5,138 nucleotides of DNA from a bacterium (GTDB lineage: Bacteria > SZUA-182 > SZUA-191): assembly GCA_003230535.1 (NCBI GenBank), contig QIEW01000496.1:1-5138 (forward strand), read 5' to 3'. The notes under the pieces were generated by a model. That model was not told the origin of the DNA, did not search any database, and worked only from the letters and a program-made list of their open reading frames with translations. Both the position numbers and the translations under genes were made by a program. Numbering within the stretch: the first letter of the stretch is position 1; every line of letters starts with the position of its first letter. Shown here in pieces: positions 1 through 5,138 of this stretch.

Positions 1-1
1 T

Positions 2-508
2 GGAGAAGGCCCCGGCAACATCAAGTTGGAAACTGAGCTTAAGTCAAAGATCGACCAGTCTAAACAGCAATTCGTAGGGCACATGGATGATTACTTCAAC
101 ACAGCCGCCGCATTGGGGGCTATGTTTGAGCTGGCTAGGGAAACAAATATTTTTCTTCAGAAAGCGGGCGGCGGCGGGGAAATCCTCAGGGCAGCCAGAG
201 ATCAACTGCTGCATTGGGGGGGCGTCTTAACCCTGGATTTTAAAACCGGTTATGATCAAATGATCAGCGGCATTCCCGACAATATCATGGAAAAACTGCC
301 GGAAATAGCCGATTGGGCATCACAAGCAACCGGCTCTCCTCAAAATCCTTGTGAGCATCCCCTAGATAATATTATCCACCTTAGGAATTGCGCCCGCAAG
401 CAGTGCAATTGGGACGCCGCCGACAGGATACGTAACCAGCTGGCAGACCTGGATATCCTCCTGGAGGATCATCCCCAAACGGGAACCACCTGGCGTCTTA
501 AACATTAG
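2..508 (+). CDS. cysS: Cysteinyl-tRNA synthetase, C-terminal part (5' truncated by the window edge)
   Basis: This is the tail of cysteinyl-tRNA synthetase, the cytoplasmic class I enzyme that charges tRNA-Cys with cysteine using ATP. The frame is open to the left edge, so the TTG at 26 is an internal leucine and not a start. About 168 residues are visible. The segment around HMDDYFNTAAALGAMFELAR matches the family's DALR-like anticodon-binding helical domain, where an MDDDFNT-type motif is characteristic. The last 40 residues (CARKQCNWDAADRIRNQL, then a LEDHPQTGTTWR-type ending) match the small C-terminal domain, with its typical ARxxxNWxxADxIRxxL helix and closing ILEDTPxGTxWR-like strand. 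The HIGH and KMSKS motifs and the zinc ligands lie upstream of the window and cannot be checked. The TAG stop at 506-508 is followed by a hairpin-rich spacer. The next gene is on the opposite strand, so this is the end of its transcription unit. Identification is by family motif recall and is strong. Confidence 0.93.
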   Translation, partial: GEGPGNIKLETELKSKIDQSKQQFVGHMDDYFNTAAALGAMFELARETNIFLQKAGGGGEILRAARDQLLHWGGVLTLDFKTGYDQMISGIPDNIMEKLPEIADWASQATGSPQNPCEHPLDNIIHLRNCARKQCNWDAADRIRNQLADLDILLEDHPQTGTTWRLKH

Positions 509-515
509 AACTTAG

Positions 516-531
516 CGCACCTTACGGTGCG
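516..531. repeat. Hairpin 1: 6-bp perfect stem with TTAC loop
   Basis: CGCACC (516-521) and GGTGCG (526-531) are perfect reverse complements around a TTAC loop at 522-525, starting 8 bases after the cysS stop. There is no T-tract directly after it, so it is not a classical intrinsic terminator. It carries the same loop as the next hairpin. GCACC at 517-521 could alternatively pair with GGTGC at 540-544, which would disrupt the base of hairpin 2. Its role is unknown: it may be 3'-end protection or part of the palindrome cluster. Confidence 0.6.
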
Positions 532-542
532 GACCTTTAGGT

Positions 543-568
543 GCTGTCAGGTGTTACCACCTGACAGC
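543..568. repeat. Hairpin 2: 11-bp perfect stem with TTAC loop (REP-like palindrome)
   Basis: GCTGTCAGGTG (543-553) pairs perfectly with CACCTGACAGC (558-568) around a TTAC loop at 554-557. Its stem matches that of hairpin 3 at 9 of 11 pairs, and both differing pairs are compensated. The loop is the reverse complement of hairpin 3's loop, so the two units face opposite ways, as in clusters of repetitive extragenic palindromes. No T-run follows on either strand, which argues against a simple intrinsic terminator, although it could still stabilise the cysS 3' end. Confidence 0.75.
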
Positions 569-601
569 CATCATACTATGATAACCTTTTATTAGCAGGT
601 A

Positions 602-627
602 GGTGTCAGGAGGTAACTCCTGACACC
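602..627. repeat. Hairpin 3: 11-bp perfect stem with GTAA loop, inverted partner of hairpin 2
   Basis: GGTGTCAGGAG (602-612) pairs perfectly with CTCCTGACACC (617-627) around a GTAA loop at 613-616. Read on the minus strand the loop is TTAC, the same as hairpins 1 and 2. Relative to hairpin 2, stem pair 2 is G-C instead of C-G and pair 10 is A-T instead of T-A, so pairing is kept. It lies 28 bases beyond the stop of the minus-strand membrane protein gene and would form near the 3' end of that transcript. Thirty-three bases of AT-rich sequence separate it from hairpin 2. Confidence 0.75.
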
Positions 628-655
628 ATAGCAAAGGAAATTCCTTGTATCTTGA

Positions 656-1687
656 TTATGGTTCTTCCGATCCTAGCAGGATTGCTATCCAATGCGTATT
701 TTCATTGTTCTCTAAAGCAATCTTCAGGGTGATACTTAAAGGGACGGATAGCAGCATCCCCACCGGGCCAAACACCCATCCCCAAAAAACTAGAGAAATG
801 AAGACAACCAGTGTCGACAACCCCACTCCGCGACCCATGACCCGCGGCTCAATCACCCCGCCAATAACAATATTAACCACCCCATATCCCAGCGCTGCAA
901 ATAATGCCGGGCCTATCCCCAACTGAATAAATGCCAGAAGAACAGCCGGAACAGCGGCAATAATCGGGCCAATGCTAGGAACATAGTTAAACAGAAATGC
1001 CAGCAATCCCCATAAGATTGGGAAGTCGACGCCTTGCACTGCAAGCCAAATCGCAATACAGAGCCCGGTTGCCAGACTTGTCGCTGTTTTGATCGTCAGA
1101 TAATACTTGATGCTCTCAGTTACCCTCTTTAAATTAGCGAGCGATTTTTCCGTATCGCCGAAAGCAGCTCGGAGCTTGACAGGAAACCCCGATGCTTCCA
1201 GCAGAATAAAAATCACCGTCAGTAATATCAAGAATGTATTGGCGAGCATCCCGCCCAATCCGCTGAACATGCTTGCGGCCATTTGCATAATTTTACCTAT
1301 CTCAAAATACTTAAACAGCTTCTGGGATGATAAATCCACACCATAGCCCCTAAGTAAGACAATCAAACCGACCATTTCTTCCTCCAGGCGAGCCTGATAG
1401 GAAGGTAAAGCTATGGCAAAGTCTTCCAGGGATGTTCCCACCAATATACCCAGCAGCAACCCAATCGTTATAATTCCAGCTACGATAATCAACACCGCCG
1501 GCGCCGTGGGAACCCCCTTTCGCCGTAACCAAAATAGAGGCGCTGAGCAGATAAATGCTATAAGCGCCGATAATAAGAATGGCACCAAAATGGGCCCGGC
1601 CACACGCATTCCGGCAACCACGATTACAAAACAAGCCGCAGTAAGCAAGAGGCGAGCCCCGGCTGATTGGTCAATATCTTTCTTCAT
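656..1687 (-). CDS. AI-2E family transporter (PerM/YdbI-like polytopic membrane protein)
   Basis: The product is a complete 343-residue inner-membrane protein of the AI-2E transporter family (PF01594, formerly UPF0118). Members include E. coli TqsA, linked to autoinducer-2 export, and proteins proposed to act as ion or solute exporters, so the substrate of this one cannot be read from sequence. Hydrophobic segments lie near residues 12-28, 33-53, 62-84, 147-164 and 202-218, with a dense C-terminal block from about 222 to 318. A soluble linker (about 88-146) between the third and fourth segments is typical of the family. Hallmarks are FLFNYVPSIGP at 231-241 and VIEPRVMGRGVGLS at 278-291, followed by a WGWVFGPVGMLLSVPL-type stretch at 302-316. 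ATG is chosen because AGGA lies 7 bases upstream on the minus strand (1695-1698) and the length is close to the usual 330-370. It converges with cysS and diverges from the phosphatase gene, so it appears to be monocistronic within this window. Confidence 0.92.
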   Translation of the reverse strand: MKKDIDQSAGARLLLTAACFVIVVAGMRVAGPILVPFLLSALIAFICSAPLFWLRRKGVPTAPAVLIIVAGIITIGLLLGILVGTSLEDFAIALPSYQARLEEEMVGLIVLLRGYGVDLSSQKLFKYFEIGKIMQMAASMFSGLGGMLANTFLILLTVIFILLEASGFPVKLRAAFGDTEKSLANLKRVTESIKYYLTIKTATSLATGLCIAIWLAVQGVDFPILWGLLAFLFNYVPSIGPIIAAVPAVLLAFIQLGIGPALFAALGYGVVNIVIGGVIEPRVMGRGVGLSTLVVFISLVFWGWVFGPVGMLLSVPLSITLKIALENNENTHWIAILLGSEEP

Positions 1688-1792
1688 GTCCCCATCCTGG
1701 TTGACCGGTCATAAACGGTTTTTCCGGAAGCAACTCAACTTATAAGCTTTTAGCACAATTAACATCCGGCCACAAGGGTAATATATGTTTCT

Positions 1793-1808
1793 TTAATAAC
1801 TTAATAAC
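1793..1808. repeat. Tandem 8-base direct repeat (TTAATAAC x2)
   Basis: Two exact adjacent copies of TTAATAAC occupy 1793-1800 and 1801-1808, about 105-120 bases upstream of the AI-2E start codon. On the minus strand this reads GTTATTAAGTTATTAA. It lies just upstream of the minus-strand TATATT sequence (RC of 1782-1787), so it could be a regulator site or simply low-complexity AT sequence. Confidence 0.3.
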
Positions 1809-1899
1809 ATAGCCTGTCCTGCGCCTGTTAACGGAAGTTTGATTTCCGATGATGCGATTACTGTTATTTATCAATATGATAGATGATTTATCGGCCCAA

Positions 1900-1928
1900 T
1901 ATGCAGGCGTGAATAATACCCATATAAT
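1900..1928 (+). promoter_or_regulatory. Candidate sigma-A-type promoter for the phosphatase gene
   Basis: The -10 element is a perfect TATAAT at 1923-1928. The best -35 at 17-base spacing is TATGCA (1900-1905), only 3 of 6 matches to TTGACA. A second overlapping candidate is TTGATC at 1931-1936 with TATATT at 1956-1961 (19-base spacing). Either would leave a 5' leader of roughly 180-210 bases before the phosphatase ATG. In sequence this AT-rich, TATAAT matches arise by chance, so confidence is low. Confidence 0.3.
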
Positions 1929-2096
1929 ACTTGATCTGAGATATTTATTATGTTATATATTATATATATGACGTAATTGATAATACATGTCATCGTGCTG
2001 CAAATCAAAGAATGTGAAGAAGACGGCAAGACATTGTAGGCACTAAATATGGTTTTGTAAAAATTTAATCACTTAATTTACAGGGAGTTACTATCC

Positions 2097-2132
2097 ATGC
2101 TAAATCAAACTTTTGTTGAAATTTGCACTTAA
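2097..2132 (+). CDS. Possible 11-residue leader peptide upstream of the phosphatase
   Basis: The ATG at 2097 opens an 11-codon ORF (MLNQTFVEICT) that stops at TAA 2130-2132, only 12 bases before the phosphatase ATG. A GGGAG sequence at 2082-2086 lies 10 bases before its start, which is workable as a Shine-Dalgarno. The stop abuts the phosphatase ribosome binding site at 2133-2139, so terminating ribosomes would sit over it, an arrangement used for translational coupling or attenuation. The peptide has no run of one amino acid to suggest a classical attenuator. It could equally be chance. Confidence 0.2.
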   Translation: MLNQTFVEICT

Positions 2133-2144
2133 AGAGGAGAGGCT

Positions 2145-3863
2145 ATGAAACTGAAGCGAAGTTCTTTAAGGCTGACCTTTATTCTCGTCGCCTTTCTTCT
2201 GGTTCTGCCGGGATGGGTGAGCGCAGAGGCTGAAACCGGCACAAATGTCCGGCTTGTGCTGCAGATCACCGTTGACCAACTCCGCGGGGATTTGCCATAC
2301 CGCTACCTGGAGCGTCTGGGGGACGGTGGGTTTCGCTATCTGCTCCAAAAGGGCGCAGTTTACAACAATGCCCACTACCAGCATGCCAACACGGAGACGA
2401 TTGTGGGGCATGCCACGCTGGCCACGGGAGCAGAACCGGCGGTGCACGGCATGGTGGCGAATGTATGGTTTGATCACCAGACCGGAAGGCTTACCTATAA
2501 CATCGAGGATGACCGCTATCCTCTGCTGACAGCCGGGGCCGGGGTGGACAAGACAACAGAAATCGATCCTACGCAGAAGGCAGCCGGGACCGAAGGCCGG
2601 TCGCCGTCAGCGATCCTTGTCTCAACCCTGAGCGACGAACTGGCGATCCACTTTGGCGGCCGCTCCAAGATGTTTGGTATTTCGGTCAAGGACCGCGGGG
2701 CGGTATCCATGGCCGGGCACGCCGGCAAGGCCTTCTGGTTCTCCAAGAAAAGCGGCGGGTTTGTTACCAGTACCTATTATTACGATGAGTATCCAACCTG
2801 GGTGAAGCAATGGAACAACCGCAGGCTCGTCGATACATACGCGGGCAAAACCTGGGATCTTTTGCACGACAAGTCTACCTATCTCTTTGGCGACGCTGAT
2901 GATCGCCCCTGGGAGACCAATTTCCCCGGTTACGGCCGCACCTTTCCCCATCCTTTCGGTAAGGCGGACAGCAAGTATTTCACCACTCTCCTGACCCTGA
3001 GCCCGGTCGGTGACGAGTTGACGCTTGATTTTGCCAAGGCACTGATCGAGAACGAACAACTCGGTAAGGACAACATCCCGGACTATCTTGCCGTCAGTTT
3101 TTCGTCCACCGACTATGTCGGGCATGTCTTCGGGCCGTCCAGCCTGGAGACGGAGGATAACATCCTCCGCCTGGACCGCACCCTCAAGGAATTGTTGGCC
3201 TTCGTGGACCAGCACATCGGCCTGAAAAATACGCTGATTGTGCTCTCAGCCGACCACGGCGCGCCCGAAGTGCCCGGCTACTTAAACAAACTTGGGCTCG
3301 AGGCACAGTATGTCAAACTTGAAAAGTGGGATAAGGAACCGGCCATTAAGGCCCTCAAGGAGAAGTTCGGTATCGGCAAGGATTTGATCCAGACCTATTT
3401 CCACCCCTATTTGTATCTCAATCATGATGTTATCAGCCAGAAGGGTCTTGACCAGGCTGAAGTGGAGCGCGCCATAGCAGCTGAACTGGTGAAGTTTGAG
3501 GGTGTAGCCTTTGCCGTCTCGAGCAGCGCCCTGCGCCAAGGCAACTTGCCGGACACTGAACTCATGCGCTCTATCCTGCACAACTTTCATCCGAAACGCT
3601 CCGGTGATATCTATGTAGTTTTCGAGCCGCACTGGTTTATCAACGACTTCGACGGGCTGACCGTTGCTTCTGCTCATGGCTCACCCTGGCGCTACGACAC
3701 CTATGTACCAATCATGTTTGCGGGAGCGGGCGTGCCGTCCCAGCGGATCAGTCGCCTGGTGCACCCGGCGGACATCGCCCCAACACTGGCGGCCTACCTG
3801 GGGATCAAACCGCCCTCAGGGTCGGTGGGAACGCCGTTATTGGAGGTACTACAGATAAAGTAG
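2145..3863 (+). CDS. Secreted PafA-type alkaline phosphatase (alkaline phosphatase superfamily)
   Basis: This 572-residue enzyme should release inorganic phosphate from phosphate monoesters outside the cytoplasm. Residues 1-27 form a signal peptide (basic start, hydrophobic core 11-24, VSA before the likely cut). The active site matches the PafA branch: D44 in VDQLRGD, nucleophile T85 in TETIVGHATLATG, N106 exactly 21 residues later, K182 and R184 in VKDRGA, metal ligands D323 and H327 in STDYVGH, D370-H371 in SADHGAPE, and H511 in ASAHGSPW. From recalled literature, the T79-N100-K162-R164 set of Elizabethkingia PafA gives the same T-to-N, D-to-T and D-to-DH spacings. Retention of the K/R pair favours monoesterase over diesterase (NPP-like) activity, which is an inference. 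There is a strong AGAGGAG Shine-Dalgarno at 2133-2139. The gene is followed by a terminator and then a sulfatase gene on the same strand. Related type I phosphodiesterases are the main alternative. Confidence 0.92.
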   Translation: MKLKRSSLRLTFILVAFLLVLPGWVSAEAETGTNVRLVLQITVDQLRGDLPYRYLERLGDGGFRYLLQKGAVYNNAHYQHANTETIVGHATLATGAEPAVHGMVANVWFDHQTGRLTYNIEDDRYPLLTAGAGVDKTTEIDPTQKAAGTEGRSPSAILVSTLSDELAIHFGGRSKMFGISVKDRGAVSMAGHAGKAFWFSKKSGGFVTSTYYYDEYPTWVKQWNNRRLVDTYAGKTWDLLHDKSTYLFGDADDRPWETNFPGYGRTFPHPFGKADSKYFTTLLTLSPVGDELTLDFAKALIENEQLGKDNIPDYLAVSFSSTDYVGHVFGPSSLETEDNILRLDRTLKELLAFVDQHIGLKNTLIVLSADHGAPEVPGYLNKLGLEAQYVKLEKWDKEPAIKALKEKFGIGKDLIQTYFHPYLYLNHDVISQKGLDQAEVERAIAAELVKFEGVAFAVSSSALRQGNLPDTELMRSILHNFHPKRSGDIYVVFEPHWFINDFDGLTVASAHGSPWRYDTYVPIMFAGAGVPSQRISRLVHPADIAPTLAAYLGIKPPSGSVGTPLLEVLQIK

Positions 3864-3869
3864 GCTTGT

Positions 3870-3897
3870 TAGCGGATAGTATCCGCTGCCATTTTTT
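3870..3897 (+). terminator. Probable intrinsic terminator after the phosphatase gene
   Basis: AGCGGAT (3871-3877) pairs perfectly with ATCCGCT (3881-3887) around a 3-base AGT loop. A T-G wobble between 3870 and 3888 can extend it to 8 pairs. GCCA and then six T residues (3892-3897) follow. It starts 7 bases after the TAG stop. The gap of 4 bases between stem and T-tract is slightly long, so efficiency is uncertain. The T-tract continues into six A residues (3898-3903). The position implies that the downstream sulfatase has its own promoter, at least in part. Confidence 0.6.
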
Positions 3898-3977
3898 AAA
3901 AAACAGATTAAGGATTTTTGCGGTGGAATCAAACCTAACAGTAATTTTTTCTCATTTGAAGTTACTTAGAAGGGATT

Positions 3978-4008
3978 AAAGGAGGTGATAAAAACGCAAT
4001 TTTTTTAG
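3978..4008 (+). promoter_or_regulatory. Orphan ideal Shine-Dalgarno leading to a near-immediate stop
   Basis: AAAGGAGGTGATA at 3978-3990 is an essentially perfect complement of the 16S 3' end, stronger than the sites of the real genes here. At the optimal spacing of 8 bases lies ACG (3994-3996) instead of ATG, followed by CAA, TTT, TTT and TAG. The alternative GTG at 3985-3987 overlaps the site itself and runs only 7 codons to the same TAG at 4006-4008. No gene follows in any usable frame. It may be a decayed gene start, a ribosome-loading or standby site in the sulfatase leader, or chance. Confidence 0.4.
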
Positions 4009-4036
4009 TTGGGAATGTTGTGTAACCTTTGATACT
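4009..4036 (+). promoter_or_regulatory. Weak candidate promoter for the sulfatase gene
   Basis: TTGGGA (4009-4014) and GATACT (4031-4036) are each 4 of 6 matches to the -35 and -10 consensus, with a 16-base spacer. Transcription would start around 4043, just ahead of the ribosome binding site at 4048-4056. The match is weak. It is listed because the preceding terminator suggests that a promoter must lie in this 170-base interval. Confidence 0.15.
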
Positions 4037-4065
4037 CAAACACAGAGAAAGGAAGGTGTGTATGT

Positions 4066-5138
4066 ATGTCGCAGTTACCAAGTAAAACCAAAAAAGCCGC
4101 AGTTTGGGCAGCGGTGGGGACAGTTCTTGCCACAGCAGTAATTATGGCTGCCACTCCCAAGAAGGCCCGCGGTCAGACACAAAAGCCCAATATTCTGGTC
4201 ATCTGGGGTGACGACATTGGATATTGGAACCTCAGCTACAACAACCGGGGGATGATGGACTATAAGACGCCCAACATCGACCGCCTGGCCGCAGAAGGAA
4301 TGACGTTTACCGACTATTATGCGGAGCAGAGCTGCACTGCCGGGCGCGCCGCGTTCATAACCGGCCAGAGTACCGTGCGGACAGGTTTGACAAAGGTAGG
4401 CTTGCCGGGAGCTGACATAGGCCTGCAAGCTGAAGACCCCACGCTGGCGGAGCTTCTCAAGCCAATGGGTTATATGACCGGACAGTTCGGCAAGAACCAT
4501 TTGGGCGACAAGGACGAGTTTCTGCCCACCAACCATGGATTTGACGAGTTCTTTGGCAACCTGTACCACCTCAATGCCGAGGAGGAACCGGAACATCCTG
4601 ATTATCCAAAAGCTTCGAAGTTTCGTAAAAAATTCGGCCCGCGAGGTGTGATTCACAGTTATGCGGACGGTCGTATTGAGGATACCGGACCGTTAACCAA
4701 AAAGCGGATGGAGACAGTGGATGAAGAGTTTTTGGCCGGAGCAAAAGATTTCATCAAACGGGCCGACAGGGCCGACAAACCCTTCTTTGTCTGGTTTAAT
4801 TCATCGCGCATGCACTTTTATACTCACATCAAACCCGAGCATAAAGGTATTTCAGGACAGAACTTTTACGCCGACGGCATGGTGGAACACGATATGCAAG
4901 TGGGCGAATTGCTTAAATTACTCGACGATTTGGATATCGCTGATAACACCATCGTGATGTACTCGACCGATAACGGCCCTCACTATAACGAATGGCCCGA
5001 TGGGGGAACCACAATCTTCCGGGGTGAAAAGAATACCAATTGGGAAGGCGGTTATCGCGTGCCGTGTGTCGTGCGTTGGCCAAAGAATATCCCAGCGGGT
5101 TCTGTCTCAAACGAGATTGTATCTCATCAGGATTGGGT
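4066..5138 (+). CDS. Type I arylsulfatase, formylglycine-dependent, N-terminal 357 residues (3' truncated by the window edge)
   Basis: This is a sulfate-ester hydrolase of the alkaline phosphatase superfamily. The frame is open to the window end. Visible residues fit the sulfatase active site: metal ligands D49-D50 in VIWGDDIGY; C90 in SCTAGRAAFITG, the C-x-A-x-R motif whose Cys is converted to formylglycine; R94; K143 and H145 in FGKNHLGD; H250 in NSSRMH; D302-N303 in STDNGPH; and K322 in RGEKNTNWEGGYRVP. The substrate cannot be read from sequence. Residues 11-29 are hydrophobic after a lysine-rich start, so it is an exported protein with a signal peptide or membrane anchor. The ATG at 4066 is the only standard start after the in-frame TGA at 4030-4032, and AAAGGAAGG (4048-4056) precedes it. 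An out-of-frame ATG at 4062 opens a 7-codon ORF overlapping the true start. No maturase (FGE or radical-SAM anSME) is in the window. Relatives are usually somewhat over 500 residues, so roughly a third is missing. Confidence 0.92.
   Translation, partial: MSQLPSKTKKAAVWAAVGTVLATAVIMAATPKKARGQTQKPNILVIWGDDIGYWNLSYNNRGMMDYKTPNIDRLAAEGMTFTDYYAEQSCTAGRAAFITGQSTVRTGLTKVGLPGADIGLQAEDPTLAELLKPMGYMTGQFGKNHLGDKDEFLPTNHGFDEFFGNLYHLNAEEEPEHPDYPKASKFRKKFGPRGVIHSYADGRIEDTGPLTKKRMETVDEEFLAGAKDFIKRADRADKPFFVWFNSSRMHFYTHIKPEHKGISGQNFYADGMVEHDMQVGELLKLLDDLDIADNTIVMYSTDNGPHYNEWPDGGTTIFRGEKNTNWEGGYRVPCVVRWPKNIPAGSVSNEIVSHQDW

Larger units (their letters stand above)
1688..2144. other. Divergent AT-rich intergenic region (457 bases)
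   Basis: This spacer separates the minus-strand AI-2E gene from the plus-strand phosphatase gene, and must carry the promoter of each unless either is read from farther away. It is clearly more AT-rich than the flanking genes, peaking in the near-uninterrupted TA tract at 1953-1969. An 8-base tandem repeat, TTAATAAC twice, lies at 1793-1808. A perfect TATAAT sits at 1923-1928, and a tiny ORF with its own ribosome-binding-like sequence lies at 2097-2132. I see no convincing longer gene, tRNA or known riboswitch in it. An RNA gene without a recognisable signature cannot be excluded. Confidence 0.7.

Noticed and set aside
26-28. TTG as a start codon for the first open reading frame
   Set aside because: The frame is open upstream to base 2 and the product is an internal-to-C-terminal part of cysteinyl-tRNA synthetase, so this codon is an internal leucine.
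543-627. Hairpins 2 and 3 as a pair of intrinsic terminators for the convergent genes
   Set aside because: Neither stem is followed by a T-tract on the strand that would need it, so I annotate them as palindromic repeats and leave any role in 3'-end processing open.
516-627. CRISPR array
   Set aside because: There are only three palindromes of different lengths and irregular spacing, with no uniform direct repeat and spacer pattern and no cas genes.
634-646. Small palindrome AAGGAA-A-TTCCTT downstream of the AI-2E gene
   Set aside because: A six-base arm of low complexity with a one-base centre cannot form a sensible RNA hairpin and is unremarkable at this composition.
645-926. 93-codon plus-strand open frame
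   Set aside because: It overlaps the AI-2E gene antisense, is rich in Pro/Thr/Ser as expected from reading transmembrane codons backwards, and matches no family.
1864-1880. Pho-box-like sequence (CTGTTATTTATCAATAT, starting near 1861)
   Set aside because: The first half resembles CTGTCAT but the second half does not match, and the surrounding sequence is AT-rich enough for such partial matches to occur by chance.
2622-3215. 197-codon minus-strand open frame
   Set aside because: It is a shadow of the phosphatase coding sequence, with no recognisable domain and no ribosome binding site that I could justify.
4075-4656. 193-codon minus-strand open frame
   Set aside because: It lies wholly antisense to the sulfatase, whose active-site motifs are unmistakable, and its translation resembles no family I know.

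Overview
The window reads as a chromosomal stretch of a bacterium, most likely a Firmicute and possibly one of the anaerobic, moderate-GC lineages such as the Negativicutes. That placement is an inference. It rests on strong purine-rich Shine-Dalgarno sequences, including an uninterrupted AAAGGAGGTGATA, on roughly balanced base composition in the genes with AT-rich spacers, and on the style of the cysteinyl-tRNA synthetase tail. No 16S or other decisive marker is present.

Layout. (1) Bases 2-508 (+) are the C-terminal end of cysteinyl-tRNA synthetase, cut by the left window edge. (2) Bases 509-655 are a convergent spacer holding three perfect hairpins that all carry the same tetraloop (TTAC, or GTAA on the other strand). 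Two of them are near-identical stems with compensated base changes, which looks like a small REP-type palindrome cluster. (3) Bases 656-1687 (-) are a complete AI-2E family (PerM/YdbI-like) integral membrane protein. (4) Bases 1688-2144 are a 457-base AT-rich divergent regulatory spacer with promoter-like elements and a possible 11-residue upstream peptide. (5) Bases 2145-3863 (+) are a complete secreted PafA-type alkaline phosphatase with every catalytic and metal-binding residue recognisable. (6) Bases 3864-4065 hold a probable intrinsic terminator, then an orphan ideal ribosome binding site that leads to no gene. (7) Bases 4066-5138 (+) are the first 357 residues of a type I, formylglycine-dependent arylsulfatase with a Cys-type CTAGR motif, cut by the right edge.

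Function. The left half is housekeeping plus a transporter-like protein. The right half places two alkaline-phosphatase-superfamily hydrolases side by side on the same strand. Both have N-terminal export signals, and one has phosphate-monoester and the other sulfate-ester chemistry. They could together liberate phosphate and sulfate from organic esters outside the cytoplasm. The terminator between them suggests neighbouring but separately transcribed units rather than a tight operon. The sulfatase needs a formylglycine-generating maturase that is not in this window. I see no CRISPR array, tRNA, rRNA, insertion sequence or clearly unprecedented system here. The least explained elements are the hairpin trio and the two unusual leader regions ahead of the hydrolases.
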